A stretch of DNA of 64,000 nucleotides from Phycisphaerales bacterium UBA854 (GCA_002295885.1 DBGM01000011.1:171090-235089); one strand, 5' to 3'. Positions 1 to 8,619 are shown, numbered from the stretch's first letter. Program-made: numbers and translations. The notes: generated by a model not told the origin, from the letters alone.

Positions 1-1555
1 TGCCTTCGTCGATCAGCGCGATCGGACCGTGCTTCATCTCCGCCGCGGGCATCCCTTCGGCGTGGATGTAGCTGATCTCCTTCAGCTTGAGGGCTCCTTC
101 GAGGGCCACGGGGAAGTTGAACCCCCGACCGAGGAACAACCAGTTCTCGCGGGCGATGTACTTCGCGGTCACGTCACGGATGGCCTCGCTCTGATCGATG
201 ACCCCCTGGATGTGATCCGGCAGGGCCTGCAGGCCCGCGAGCAGATCGGACGCCGCCTGAGCGGGCAGATGCCGCATGCGGCCGACGTAGGCCGCCAGCA
301 TGGTGATCGTCGCCAATTGGCCGATGAAGGCCTTGGTGGACGCGACGCCGATCTCGGGGCCGACCCGCAGGTACACCCCGGCATCGGTTTCGCGGGCGAT
401 GGTGGAGCCGACCACGTTGACCAGTCCCAGCGTGAGCGCCCCCCGCTGCCGTGCCTCCCGCATCGCCTCGAGCGTGTCGAGCGTCTCACCCGACTGGGTG
501 ATCGCGATCACGACGGTACCGTCCTCGACGATGGGATTGCGGTACCGGAATTCGCTGGCGAAGTCCGTCTCGGCGGGAATGCCCGCGAGATCCTCGAAGA
601 TGTACTCGCCGACCATGGCCGAATGCAGCGCCGTCCCCTGCCCGAGCAGGACGATGCGCTTGGCCTTCATCAGTTCCTGCGAATGGTCGGCGACCCCGCC
701 CAGCACGATGCGCCCGGACGCCTGGTCGATCCGACCCCGGAAGCTTCGTCGGATCGCTTCCGGCTGCTCGTGGATCTCCTTGAGCATGTAGTGATCGAAA
801 TCCCCCAGCTCGATCTGCTCGAGATCGACTTCGAGCTCCATGAGCTGGGTGGTCACCGGAACGTTGTCGACCGTCGTCGTTCGGAATGAATCATTCGTCA
901 GACGAACGATCGTCCCGTCCTCGAGCTCGACGGCCTGCTTGGTATGGGCGACGATCGCACTGGAGTCCGAGGCGACGATGTACTCGTCCTGGCCGACGCC
1001 GACCATGAGCGGAGCGCCCTTGCGGGCGGCGACAAGCACTCCGGGCTCCCCCCTGCAGACCACGGCGATCGCGTAGGCGCCGGTCACCTCCTTGAGGGCC
1101 GTCTGCACGGCGGCTTCCAGATCCCCCTCGTACAACTCCCCGATGAGATGGGTCAGGACCTCGGTATCGGTTTCGGAGTTGAACACGTGCCCACGCTCCT
1201 CGAGGTAGGTCTTGAGCGCGCGGTAGTTCTCGATGATGCCGTTGTGGACCAGAGCGATCCCGTGCCCGTCGGTCGGACTGTCGGTGTGCGGATGGGCATT
1301 GACGTCATTGGGTTCCCCGTGGGTGGCCCAACGGGTATGGGCGATTCCGATGACTCCGGCCATGCCGCCTTCGGATGCGACCCGCTCCTCGAGGACCATC
1401 ACCCGGCCGGCGGTCTTGCAAATCCGAAGTTCCCCGGCTTCGTCCAGAACGGCCAGGCCCGCGGAATCGTAGCCGCGGTATTCAAGACGCTTCAGTCCTT
1501 CCAGAAGGAGCGAAGGCGCGGCTGAGGTACCGATGTAGGCGACGATTCCGCACAT
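1..1555 (-). CDS. glmS: Glutamine--fructose-6-phosphate aminotransferase, 3' end off window
   Basis: Makes glucosamine-6-phosphate from fructose-6-phosphate and glutamine, the first step toward UDP-GlcNAc for peptidoglycan and LPS; cytosolic. Reading the minus strand from 1555 gives MCGIVAYIGT, in which Cys2 is the glutamine-amidotransferase nucleophile exposed after Met removal. About 518 residues lie in the window; the family has about 610, so roughly the last 90, at the end of the second sugar-isomerase (SIS) domain, are beyond the left edge. The start is supported by AGGAGG (plus-strand 1564-1569) 8 bases upstream. It is divergent from rarA across a 100-base gap. Identification is firm. 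Confidence 0.96.
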   Translation of the reverse strand, partial: MCGIVAYIGTSAAPSLLLEGLKRLEYRGYDSAGLAVLDEAGELRICKTAGRVMVLEERVASEGGMAGVIGIAHTRWATHGEPNDVNAHPHTDSPTDGHGIALVHNGIIENYRALKTYLEERGHVFNSETDTEVLTHLIGELYEGDLEAAVQTALKEVTGAYAIAVVCRGEPGVLVAARKGAPLMVGVGQDEYIVASDSSAIVAHTKQAVELEDGTIVRLTNDSFRTTTVDNVPVTTQLMELEVDLEQIELGDFDHYMLKEIHEQPEAIRRSFRGRIDQASGRIVLGGVADHSQELMKAKRIVLLGQGTALHSAMVGEYIFEDLAGIPAETDFASEFRYRNPIVEDGTVVIAITQSGETLDTLEAMREARQRGALTLGLVNVVGSTIARETDAGVYLRVGPEIGVASTKAFIGQLATITMLAAYVGRMRHLPAQAASDLLAGLQALPDHIQGVIDQSEAIRDVTAKYIARENWLFLGRGFNFPVALEGALKLKEISYIHAEGMPAAEMKHGPIALIDEG

Positions 1556-1643
1556 GTCTGGAGCCTCCTGGAGCCGGTGATGCGTATTTCGTCCGGCAAG
1601 GGGAATTGTACCCGTACCCCCCCGTATCGGCGTCCCGCGTTCG

Positions 1644-1649
1644 TACAAT
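1644..1649 (+). promoter_or_regulatory. -10-like TACAAT six bases before rarA start
   Basis: TACAAT (5 of 6 to the -10 consensus) ends six bases before ATG 1656. With normal -10 to start-site spacing, transcription would begin at the A of the ATG, giving a leaderless mRNA. No Shine-Dalgarno and no recognisable -35 is present. One of a recurring set in this window. Confidence 0.5.
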
Positions 1650-1655
1650 CCAGCC

Positions 1656-2978
1656 ATGTCTGATCTCTGGGCCCAGCAACGAGCCTCCCATCGCAAGGCA
1701 GCCCTTCCTCTGGCGGCGAGAATGCGGCCCACCACCCTCGAATCGTTCGCGGGGCAGCGGCACTTCCTCGGCCCCGATCAGCTGCTGACTCGGATGCTGA
1801 CCGCGGATCGACTGACGTCGCTGCTGTTCTGGGGCCCGCCCGGGACCGGCAAAACCGCGCTGGCGGGGATCATCGCCCGGCATTCCGACGGACATTTCGA
1901 ACAGGCCAACGCCGCCCTCGTGGGCGTCAAGGACATTCGACGGATCCTGCAGGACGCCGCCCGGCGGATCGAGACCGGGGGACGGCGAACGATCCTGTTC
2001 CTGGACGAGATCCACCGCTTCGCCCGCAACCAGCAGGATGTCCTGCTGGCCGATGTGGAGGCCGGCCTCGTCACCCTGATCGGCGCGACCACCGAGAATC
2101 CGTTCTTCTCCGTGAACTCGGCCCTGATCTCCCGATCGACGCTGTTCCAGTTCGAACCGCACGATGAGGACGACATCCGCCGGATCCTGCAGCGGGCGCT
2201 CACCCACGAGGATGGATACGGCAATCTGGATGTCCGGGTCGACGACGACGCCCTGGAACACTGGATCCGCATCAGCGACGGTGATGCGCGACGTGCGCTG
2301 AATGCGATGGAAGTGGCCGTCGACAGCCAGCAGATCGACGGCACGGACGACCCGATCCGAATCGATGTGGCCGTCGCGGAACAGTCCATCCAGGCCAAGG
2401 CCCTCCGCTACGACCAGGACGGCGACGGGCATTACGATCACGCGAGCGCGCTGATCAAGTCCATCCGCGGCTCGGATCCCGACGCCGCGGTGTACTGGCT
2501 GGCCCGCATGCTCTCGGCCGGTGAGGACCCCCGCTTCATCTGTCGCCGACTGGCCATCCTCGCCTCCGAGGACATCGGATTGGCGTCCCCCCAGGCCATC
2601 CAGATGGCCGCGGCGGCCTGGACGATCACGGAACGAATCGGCATGCCCGAGTGCCAGCTCACCCTGTCCGAACTGGCCATCTACCTGGCGACCTGCCCGA
2701 AATCCAATGCCGCGGCCCAGGCCGTCTGGAACGCCATGAGCGACGTCCGTGAAGGACGCACCGTTCCCGTTCCACGGTTCCTTCGCGACGGCCACTACGC
2801 CGGAGCGTCCGATCTCGGACACGGTGACGCCTACCGAAACCCCCACTTCGATCCGACCGCCGATCAGCAGGACTACCTCGGCGTGGATGCGGTCTACTAC
2901 CGACCGACGGACCGGGGCTTCGAGGCGGAGATCGGCCGACGAATGCCCCCACCATCTCCGGACGCGACCGATGACTGA
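1656..2978 (+). CDS. rarA: Replication-associated recombination protein A (RarA/MgsA AAA+ ATPase)
   Basis: AAA+ ATPase of the clamp-loader/RuvB-like group that acts at stalled replication forks and interacts with SSB. The 440-residue length is normal for the family. Walker A GPPGTGKT lies near residue 60, Walker B with LFLDEIHRF near 118-126, then GATTENPFFSVNSALISR (sensor 1 and arginine-finger region), followed by the C-terminal tetramerisation part with the YWLARML and ASEDIGLA motifs typical of MgsA/WRNIP1. No Shine-Dalgarno precedes ATG 1656; a TACAAT six bases upstream suggests a leaderless message. The 3' end overlaps the next gene by 8 bases. Confidence 0.96.
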   Translation: MSDLWAQQRASHRKAALPLAARMRPTTLESFAGQRHFLGPDQLLTRMLTADRLTSLLFWGPPGTGKTALAGIIARHSDGHFEQANAALVGVKDIRRILQDAARRIETGGRRTILFLDEIHRFARNQQDVLLADVEAGLVTLIGATTENPFFSVNSALISRSTLFQFEPHDEDDIRRILQRALTHEDGYGNLDVRVDDDALEHWIRISDGDARRALNAMEVAVDSQQIDGTDDPIRIDVAVAEQSIQAKALRYDQDGDGHYDHASALIKSIRGSDPDAAVYWLARMLSAGEDPRFICRRLAILASEDIGLASPQAIQMAAAAWTITERIGMPECQLTLSELAIYLATCPKSNAAAQAVWNAMSDVREGRTVPVPRFLRDGHYAGASDLGHGDAYRNPHFDPTADQQDYLGVDAVYYRPTDRGFEAEIGRRMPPPSPDATDD

Positions 2979-3573
2979 GACGCTCGAAGCCAGAAAATCC
3001 CGACAGCGCACGGAACTGCGGCAACGCCTGGCGGACATCGGGGAGGACCGGCAGCGATCGGCGGCAGCGGAGATCGACCGCCTGCTCCGGGAACGGCTCG
3101 GGGATCGACTGGCAGAGGGCGTCCTGGCGTTTCATCCGCTGCCGGACGAACCGGACCTTCGACCGCTGCTGCTGCACCTCCTGGGACGCGGTCACCTGAT
3201 CTGCCTGCCCGGGGTCGACTGGGAGAAGAAGACCATGACCCCGCTCCGCCTGGAGTCGCTCGACGGTACCCGTCGCGGACGCCACGGAGTGATCGAACCC
3301 GAACCGCGGACCCCGATCGATGCCGGCGAGCTCTCGCTTGTGCTGGTCCCGGGCCTCGGCTTCGATCGGCGGGGACGACGGCTCGGCCGGGGCGGCGGCT
3401 TCTACGATCGCTTCCTCGCCGACTGCCCACCTCAGGTGCTTCCCGTCGGCGTGGCCTTCGACGAACAACTCGTGGAACGGGTGGAAACTGGCCCCCACGA
3501 CATTTCGCTGCCGATGGTCATTACGGACACCGGAATCATCGAGCCGGGTTCATCCACAATGTCTGCACGCTGA
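2971..3573 (+). CDS. 5-formyltetrahydrofolate cyclo-ligase
   Basis: ATP-dependent conversion of 5-formyl-THF to 5,10-methenyl-THF, recycling a folate storage form; cytosolic. The 200-residue product carries the family signature near residues 130-150 (PGLGFDRRGRRLGRGGGFYD, then R), which holds the Mg-ATP and folate-binding residues. The N-terminal K-x-x-x-R stretch (EARKSRQRTELRQRL) fits the family's first helix. The start at 2971 is inside the end of rarA (8-base overlap), so the two are translationally coupled; an in-frame extension upstream is just rarA read out of frame. Often named ygfA or fau. Confidence 0.9.
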   Translation: MTETLEARKSRQRTELRQRLADIGEDRQRSAAAEIDRLLRERLGDRLAEGVLAFHPLPDEPDLRPLLLHLLGRGHLICLPGVDWEKKTMTPLRLESLDGTRRGRHGVIEPEPRTPIDAGELSLVLVPGLGFDRRGRRLGRGGGFYDRFLADCPPQVLPVGVAFDEQLVERVETGPHDISLPMVITDTGIIEPGSSTMSAR

Positions 3574-3610
3574 GCCTCGAATCGGAGGATCTGCAGTACA
3601 CTCGAAGCGC

Positions 3611-3630
3611 GGGAAACCAGCCGGTTTCCC
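3611..3630. repeat. 8-bp perfect hairpin between cyclo-ligase and L,D-transpeptidase genes
   Basis: GGGAAACC, a 4-base loop (AGCC), then GGTTTCCC. It lies in the 124-base gap before the L,D-transpeptidase gene and is followed by a weaker stem (CGGTA/TACCG, 3641-3656). No T-run follows, so it is either a stem in the downstream leader or a weak terminator. Confidence 0.5.
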
Positions 3631-3697
3631 GGCGGAGAATCGGTATTCCGGTACCGATGGGGAAGGAACCCAAGCAGCATTTCAAGGAGGATTCACC

Positions 3698-4948
3698 ATG
3701 GCACTTCCAAGCCAGAGCGTTTCGCAGAATGCACGCGGTCGGTACATGTACCGACGCAAACGACGCCGGCGGTTCCCCACTCTGGCCATGCTGGCCTGCG
3801 CGGCCATCGCCTGCGGTGGCGTCTGGTGGTACCTCGACAGCCGCTCCCAGACCCCGGCCGAATCCTCCGAGCCGACCGCCTCGGCCACCGCACCGACTGC
3901 TCCCGTCGCACCGTCTTCCGCGGCCCGATTCGACGCCCAGCGACGATCCCGGGCTCTCGAGACGACGGTGACGGCCGCTCCACCCGAAGGATGGACCGCC
4001 GGCCTCGGAACGACGGAACCCAGTCCCCCCCCGGCACCGGCACCGACCCAAGCCCCGGCGCCTGCTCCCGTCACGGAGACGGCCGCCACGACCCCGCCGC
4101 CCACCGCACCGATCACTCCCGAGACCAACTTCTTCGTCTCGGGCACGGGAGACGCAACGACCATCCAGCAGGCCCGCCAGCTGCTGGGCGAGGACCGTCC
4201 GGTCGAGGCCAGGACCCTGCTTTCGAACGCTCTGGGAACCGGCACGCTCACACCCGCGCAGCTCGACGAGGCACGCTACATGCTGACCTCGATCAACGAT
4301 CGGCTCATCTTCTCCCCCGAGGTGGTGCCCGGGGATCCCTTCGTCACCACGTACACGGTCAAGAAGGGCGATTCACTGGGCAAGATCGTGAAGTCGCTCG
4401 GCGTGCAGGTCGACTGGCGATTCCTGCAGCGGGTCAACGGCCTGACCCGGCCGAACCAGATCCGGCCCGGACAGGTCCTCAAGATCGTCACCGGTCCATT
4501 CCACGCGTCCGTGGAACGGAACAGCCATCGGCTGGATCTGTACATCGGGGAAGGCCCCAACGAGGTCTTCGTCCGCAACTTCCTCGTGGGCCTCGGAGAG
4601 CACGGCTGCACCCCGAGCGGACTGTTCCGGGTGCGGCGAAACTCCAAGCTGGTCAATCCCCCCTGGACGAATCCCCGCACGCGAGAGCACTACGCCGCCA
4701 ACGATCCGGAGAATCCCATCGGCGAGTTCTGGCTGGGGCTCGAGGGGATCGACGATCACAACCGCCAGGAGGCGGGCTTCGGCATCCACGGCACCATCGA
4801 ACCGGAATCGATCGGACGCAACGAATCCATGGGCTGCGTCCGGATGCGGACGGGTGAGATCGACATGATCTACGAAGTGCTGACCGAAGGCGTCAGTACG
4901 ATCTGGGTGGACAACGGCGTGCAGGCGGCCAGCGTCCCCGGCGGGTGA
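3698..4948 (+). CDS. LysM-containing L,D-transpeptidase (YkuD), membrane-anchored
   Basis: Predicted periplasmic enzyme that forms 3-3 peptidoglycan cross-links or tethers proteins to peptidoglycan. The 416-residue product has a basic N-terminus (RRKRRRR), one membrane segment near residues 26-46, a Pro/Ala/Thr-rich linker to about 145, a helical stretch, a LysM domain (TYTVKKGDSLGKIV...NQIRPGQVLKIV, about residues 218-268) and a YkuD domain with catalytic HGT and SMGCVRM motifs near 365-385. Start at 3698 chosen because AAGGAGG (3684-3690) lies 7 bases upstream; the open frame extends further 5' without support. Its stop abuts the stop of the convergent porin gene. Confidence 0.9.
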   Translation: MALPSQSVSQNARGRYMYRRKRRRRFPTLAMLACAAIACGGVWWYLDSRSQTPAESSEPTASATAPTAPVAPSSAARFDAQRRSRALETTVTAAPPEGWTAGLGTTEPSPPPAPAPTQAPAPAPVTETAATTPPPTAPITPETNFFVSGTGDATTIQQARQLLGEDRPVEARTLLSNALGTGTLTPAQLDEARYMLTSINDRLIFSPEVVPGDPFVTTYTVKKGDSLGKIVKSLGVQVDWRFLQRVNGLTRPNQIRPGQVLKIVTGPFHASVERNSHRLDLYIGEGPNEVFVRNFLVGLGEHGCTPSGLFRVRRNSKLVNPPWTNPRTREHYAANDPENPIGEFWLGLEGIDDHNRQEAGFGIHGTIEPESIGRNESMGCVRMRTGEIDMIYEVLTEGVSTIWVDNGVQAASVPGG

Positions 4949-6478
4949 TCAGAACATCAGCTGCATCTGGGCCCGGAGCAGGAACTGGGCGTCGTGCTCG
5001 TCGGGTTCGGTCCGCCAACCGGTCTGGTTGATGGTCATGATCGCGCTCATGGGATTGAACGAGATGCCGGCGTCGACCGTGAGCTTCACGTCCTGCCCAT
5101 CGATGTAGTAGTTGGTGCCGACCATGAGAATGCTGACCGGTTCGGTGAATTCCTTCTTGGGGATCCCGGTCAAGCTGCCGATGACCTTGGTCGGACCGCC
5201 GTATTCGTACCGCGCGTAGACCTCGAGCTTCTCGTCGAGGTACACGCTTCCCTGGACGACGAGCCCGTACCAGTCGACGTTGTCGAACACCTTGCTGGGG
5301 TTGTCGTTCAGGTTGATCTGGTTGGCGAAGATGAAGGCAGCGAACAGACTGGCGCCGCCGTACATCACCGAAACGTCCGCCGTGGCGAGCCAGATGTCGT
5401 TCTTCGAGTTGGCACCGATGGTGGTCCGTTCCTGCTTGATGGCGCCGCCCGCGACCCCCAGCATCATGCCGAAGTCCTGCCCCGGAGGACTGGTGAACTG
5501 CTTGAACTGGCTCCATTCACCGGCCAGCAGGAACTCCATCCGGCCCTGGATCGAGAGGTCGTTGGCATCCGTGCTCCACGCGAAGGGCGGGGTCTGATCC
5601 GCGAGCCCGATCCGCGTGAAATAGGCCCCGCTTCCCCCGTTGATCGAGAGCATGCCGCGCATCTCGTCGGAGGTGTAGTCGAGCTCGACGCCGACGGTCC
5701 GCCCCAGCCCCATCCGCATGTCGATGGTCGACCGCTCGACCGCAAGCTGACGGCCCTCGTAGACGAGCGTCTCTCGCGTGAAGGGGGCCTTCATGAGGCC
5801 CACCCGCACGGACCACTCGTCGGTGATGCGGAATCGGGTCCACGCCTCGTAGAGCCTCGTTCCGAACAGCGAATCATCCTGGTTGAAGCGATACGGGTCC
5901 AGCCGGCCGTAGCCGAGACTGAGCCGGTACTGGATGTCGTCGCCGAAGACATGCCCGGAGAGGTTGAGGCGGGCGGTCGTGGTCTCGAAACCATACACCC
6001 ACCGGTCCCGGTTCGAGTCCGTCGAGTCGAAGACGGAATCCCTCCAGTTCAGGATGAACCGGTTCTGCGTCAGCATGCCCATGCGAAGCAGGAAGCGGCC
6101 GTCGGCACTGGCGAGGAAGAAGTGATCCGACCAGCCGGCCATGAGCCCGTTTCCGGCGAGGGAGGAGCGGGTGTCGGCGTCGGCCAGGACGTCTCCCACC
6201 AACCCCTTGATCTCCTCGGCCCGCTGTTCGGTCAGCCAATCCTGATTGTTCTCAGCCTGCAGGAGATCGAGCTCATCCCGCATCACCCGGTTTTCCTGCT
6301 GGACCTTCCTCAGCTCGGCCTGGATGGCCTCCAGGACCGCCTCATGGCTGGATGGCTGCTCTTCGGACGCCATCGCGCCGGCCGCAGGGACGACCAGCAA
6401 TGCCACAAGGCATGGTCGAAGAATCATTGAAATGGGCTTCTGAGCCCCGGCCAGGTACCCGGTGAGACGATGCGACAT
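4949..6478 (-). CDS. Outer-membrane porin, OprO/OprP-like
   Basis: Predicted beta-barrel channel of the outer membrane. It has 509 residues: signal peptide with a long n-region (hydrophobic core LRPCLVALLVVPAAGAMA), a coiled-coil stretch about 45-80 (ILEAIQAELRKVQQE-type heptads), the module NNQDWLTEQRAEEIKGLVGDVLADADTRSSLAG, then alternating polar/aromatic strands ending in QMQLMF with the terminal Phe expected for BAM insertion. It shares the DWLTEQRA module and the ending with the porin encoded just upstream, so the two are paralogues. Start at 6478 is favoured by AGGAG 8 bases upstream; Met at 6427 is an alternative. Substrate cannot be told from sequence. Confidence 0.85.
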   Translation of the reverse strand: MSHRLTGYLAGAQKPISMILRPCLVALLVVPAAGAMASEEQPSSHEAVLEAIQAELRKVQQENRVMRDELDLLQAENNQDWLTEQRAEEIKGLVGDVLADADTRSSLAGNGLMAGWSDHFFLASADGRFLLRMGMLTQNRFILNWRDSVFDSTDSNRDRWVYGFETTTARLNLSGHVFGDDIQYRLSLGYGRLDPYRFNQDDSLFGTRLYEAWTRFRITDEWSVRVGLMKAPFTRETLVYEGRQLAVERSTIDMRMGLGRTVGVELDYTSDEMRGMLSINGGSGAYFTRIGLADQTPPFAWSTDANDLSIQGRMEFLLAGEWSQFKQFTSPPGQDFGMMLGVAGGAIKQERTTIGANSKNDIWLATADVSVMYGGASLFAAFIFANQINLNDNPSKVFDNVDWYGLVVQGSVYLDEKLEVYARYEYGGPTKVIGSLTGIPKKEFTEPVSILMVGTNYYIDGQDVKLTVDAGISFNPMSAIMTINQTGWRTEPDEHDAQFLLRAQMQLMF

Positions 6479-6494
6479 CCGTTTCGCTCCTGAA

Positions 6495-6511
6495 AGCCAC
6501 CTCCTGTGGCT
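6495..6511 (-). promoter_or_regulatory. Leader hairpin with AGGAG in its loop, upstream of porin start
   Basis: On the minus-strand RNA, AGCCAC-AGGAG-GTGGCT forms a 6-bp stem presenting AGGAG in the loop, 16 bases upstream of the start codon and just before the real AGGAG. It could be a ribosome standby or regulatory element; purely inferential. Confidence 0.35.
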
Positions 6512-6558
6512 CCATCCGTGATTTATCGACCCATGGTGTTATCGGGCTCCAAGGAAAG

Positions 6559-6615
6559 AAATCGGGCCACACGAGCTTCCAGGGGCTCCTGGAAGCCCGA
6601 TTTGGTCCGATTTGG
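6559..6615. repeat. Nested inverted repeat and tandem 9-bp repeat upstream of porin gene
   Basis: AAATCGGG (6559-6566) pairs with CCCGATTT (6596-6603) around an inner 9-bp hairpin GCTTCCAGG/CCTGGAAGC (6575-6596). CCGATTTGG occurs twice with a 10-base period (6597-6605, 6607-6615), one helical turn apart. Positioned about 80-135 bases upstream of the porin start, this could be an operator. The 381-base gap 6479-6859 otherwise holds a pyrimidine-rich tract, a plus-strand hairpin and the terminator of the next gene. Confidence 0.4.
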
Positions 6616-6667
6616 GGATTCGTCCACACAAATGGCGAACCCCGTCGTAGTGGAGGTAGATCAAGCA

Positions 6668-6762
6668 ACTTCCCCTCCTCTCTTCTCAACTCTCCCTTCT
6701 TCCAACTCTCTCTCCTCCCCATCGGAACCAGGCCTCGGCACCCCGCCGAGGCCTTTCCGTTT
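6668..6762 (+). ncRNA. Candidate small RNA: CU-rich tract ending in GC-rich hairpin
   Basis: A tract of about 53 bases that is almost all C and T (6668-6720), containing CTCTCTCCTCCCC, is followed by a stem AGGCCTCGGC/GCCGAGGCCT (6730-6739, 6745-6754), extended by CGGAA/TTCCG, and then TTT. No plus-strand gene lies upstream, so a plus-strand terminator here would imply an independent transcript. The CCTCC content is complementary to Shine-Dalgarno sequences. No convincing promoter was found, and a T-run of three is weak. Confidence 0.3.
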
Positions 6763-6798
6763 GGGGACCACGCCCGTCTCCGGAATCTCGGCCAGGGC

Positions 6799-6832
6799 AA
6801 AAAGACAGCTGGCCCTCCGAAGAGGGCCAGCT
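6799..6832 (-). terminator. Intrinsic terminator of the upstream porin gene
   Basis: Perfect 11-bp stem AGCTGGCCCTC/GAGGGCCAGCT (6807-6832). On the minus strand it has a TTCG tetraloop closed by C-G (a very stable fold) and is followed by GTCTTTTTG. It lies 28 bases past the stop codon at 6860. Textbook rho-independent terminator for the minus-strand porin. Confidence 0.9.
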
Positions 6833-6859
6833 GGTCAAATCACTCTTACAAGCTGCTGA

Positions 6860-8281
6860 TTAGAACATCAGCTGGAGCTGAGTGCGGAGCACCCACTCGT
6901 GCTTGTCAGCCTGGTTGACAAATCCGGTGAATCCACCACCACCGACGCCGGCGGTCTGGATCGAATCGAATGCGTAGCTCCAGTCGATGCTGAGCTTCGC
7001 GTTCTGACCGGCGAGGTACCAGTTGGCACCGATGGTCAGGATTTCGATGTTGTCATTGTCGTTACCAGTCTTGGGGTTCAGCCACTCGAAGCGACCGAAC
7101 AGCTCAGCGTTCTCGGTGAGGTAGTACCCACCCTGAACCTGCCAGCCCCACTGGTGGCCGTCAGGAACGTTTCCGCCGCCGATGGCGTTGGCCTTGTCAT
7201 CACCGTAGGTGATGGAACCGAAGAGGTTCCAGCCGCCGAAGTCCATCGAGGCGTCGAACGTGAGGAGCCACTGCGTGTCGACATCAGCACCGACGGGCAG
7301 AGCCGCACCGGTCTTGTCGTCGTACTCCCAGACGGCCCAACCGAATCCGAACAGCATGCCGGCTTCGGAGCCCTGCGGGCTGGTCATCTCGTCGAACTGC
7401 TCCCAGGTGCCGCTGGCCTTGTAGGCGAAGCGACCGGAGAACATCCAGTCAGCGGAATCGCTGAGGAAGGAACCGTTCTGGTTGACGCCACCGTTCCACT
7501 GCGAGACAGCGGTGCCGTTGGAGTACATCACGTTGGCGCGGAAGCTGTCATTGGCGTAGTTCAGCTTGAGGCCGTTGGTGATGGAGGAAGTTGCCCAGTA
7601 GTAGGTGGACAGCGAACGCTCGATGGCCTGCTGGTACTCAGCGTTGACCATGTACTCGCGCATGACACCGAACTTCTGCTTACCCATCGAGAGGCTGAAC
7701 TGGTCAGACAGATCGATGGTGGCGTAAGCCCACTCGAGCTCCGACGGGCCAGGGGTGTTGCCCTGGTTGTACGGCGAGTAGAGAAGACGCATGTTGAAGT
7801 GGTAGTCCTTGGCAACCGTACCACTGAAGTTCAGTGCTGCACGGGTGGTCTCGAAGCCGTGATGGCCCTTGCGACCGGTAGCAGTGCCGGGGGGGACCGG
7901 GTTCACGTTCTCGGGCGTGTGGGTGTAGATCCAACGGTTCTGCATGAGACCGTTGATCCGAAGCATCCACTGACCGTCGTTGGAGGAAATAACGAACCCA
8001 TTGTTGTATCCGGCCTGCATGCCGGATCCCTGGAGGCTTGCGCGGGTGTCGGCGTCTGCCAGCACGTCCTGCACGAGGCCGCGGATGTCATCCGCACGCT
8101 GCTCAGTCAACCAATCAGCGTTCTGAGTGGTAGACAGCTCGGCGATCTTGGCCTCAGCAGCGTCGAGGCGCTGCTGCAGGTCTTCGTAGCTGACGTTAGC
8201 AGAGGTACCCGCGAAAGCGGCACCAGCAATAGTCGTTGCCGTGGCTCCCGCAAGGAAGCCAACCTTGGTCGTGAGACTCAT
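6860..8281 (-). CDS. Outer-membrane porin, probable major porin (paralogue of the adjacent one)
   Basis: 473-residue beta-barrel porin. Signal peptide MSLTTKVGFLAGATATTIAGAAFA, then a short coiled coil (YEDLQQRLDAAEAKIAEL, about 31-48), the DWLTEQRADDIRGLVQDVLADADTR module, and a barrel ending RTQLQLMF with terminal Phe. It aligns with its downstream neighbour along the whole length. Start at 8281 is chosen because GGAGAG sits 7 bases upstream and a clean signal peptide begins there; in-frame Mets at 8296 and 8314 lack both. A strong terminator and a long structured leader suggest a highly expressed, post-transcriptionally tuned gene. Substrate unknown. Confidence 0.87.
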   Translation of the reverse strand: MSLTTKVGFLAGATATTIAGAAFAGTSANVSYEDLQQRLDAAEAKIAELSTTQNADWLTEQRADDIRGLVQDVLADADTRASLQGSGMQAGYNNGFVISSNDGQWMLRINGLMQNRWIYTHTPENVNPVPPGTATGRKGHHGFETTRAALNFSGTVAKDYHFNMRLLYSPYNQGNTPGPSELEWAYATIDLSDQFSLSMGKQKFGVMREYMVNAEYQQAIERSLSTYYWATSSITNGLKLNYANDSFRANVMYSNGTAVSQWNGGVNQNGSFLSDSADWMFSGRFAYKASGTWEQFDEMTSPQGSEAGMLFGFGWAVWEYDDKTGAALPVGADVDTQWLLTFDASMDFGGWNLFGSITYGDDKANAIGGGNVPDGHQWGWQVQGGYYLTENAELFGRFEWLNPKTGNDNDNIEILTIGANWYLAGQNAKLSIDWSYAFDSIQTAGVGGGGFTGFVNQADKHEWVLRTQLQLMF

Positions 8282-8355
8282 CTGTTGACTCTCCATTATT
8301 ACTCGTGAACGCATGGCCGACTCCCAGCCATGTCGCGTCACTCTCACATCCTTTG

Positions 8356-8446
8356 TTTCGCAATACCCAGGCACACACGGCCTGGCACGAAACGTGACCT
8401 TCGCCTATCGGCCAACCTTGGCCGATCAGTTGAAGGCGAGATAGTA
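8356..8446 (-). promoter_or_regulatory. Structured 5' leader and possible -10 of the major porin gene
   Basis: A minus-strand TACTAT (8446-8441) could serve as -10. Just downstream is a perfect 20-base dyad ATCGGCCAACCTTGGCCGAT (8407-8426), framed by TCGCCT/AGGCGA, then a stem CCAGGC/GCCTGG (8367-8385) framed by TTTCG/CGAAA. An 11-base palindrome TTCCCGGGGAA (8452-8462) lies just upstream. This predicts a leader of about 150 nt with two stem-loops, the first almost at the 5' end. The rest of the 434-base gap to 8715 holds only the plus-strand T-run described separately. Confidence 0.45.
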
Positions 8447-8619
8447 ACCATTTCCCGGGGAATCGCTACGGGCTGGGCTCTAATCAGCGAAAAATGTGGC
8501 TTCAAACAGCCCTGATGGCGCGTAAGCCACTGCAAATGAATGGTTTGCGCCGCAATGGGCTCATTTTTCCATTTTCACAATCACAATTCATCCTCGCCCA
8601 CATCCACATTGGTACCCCC

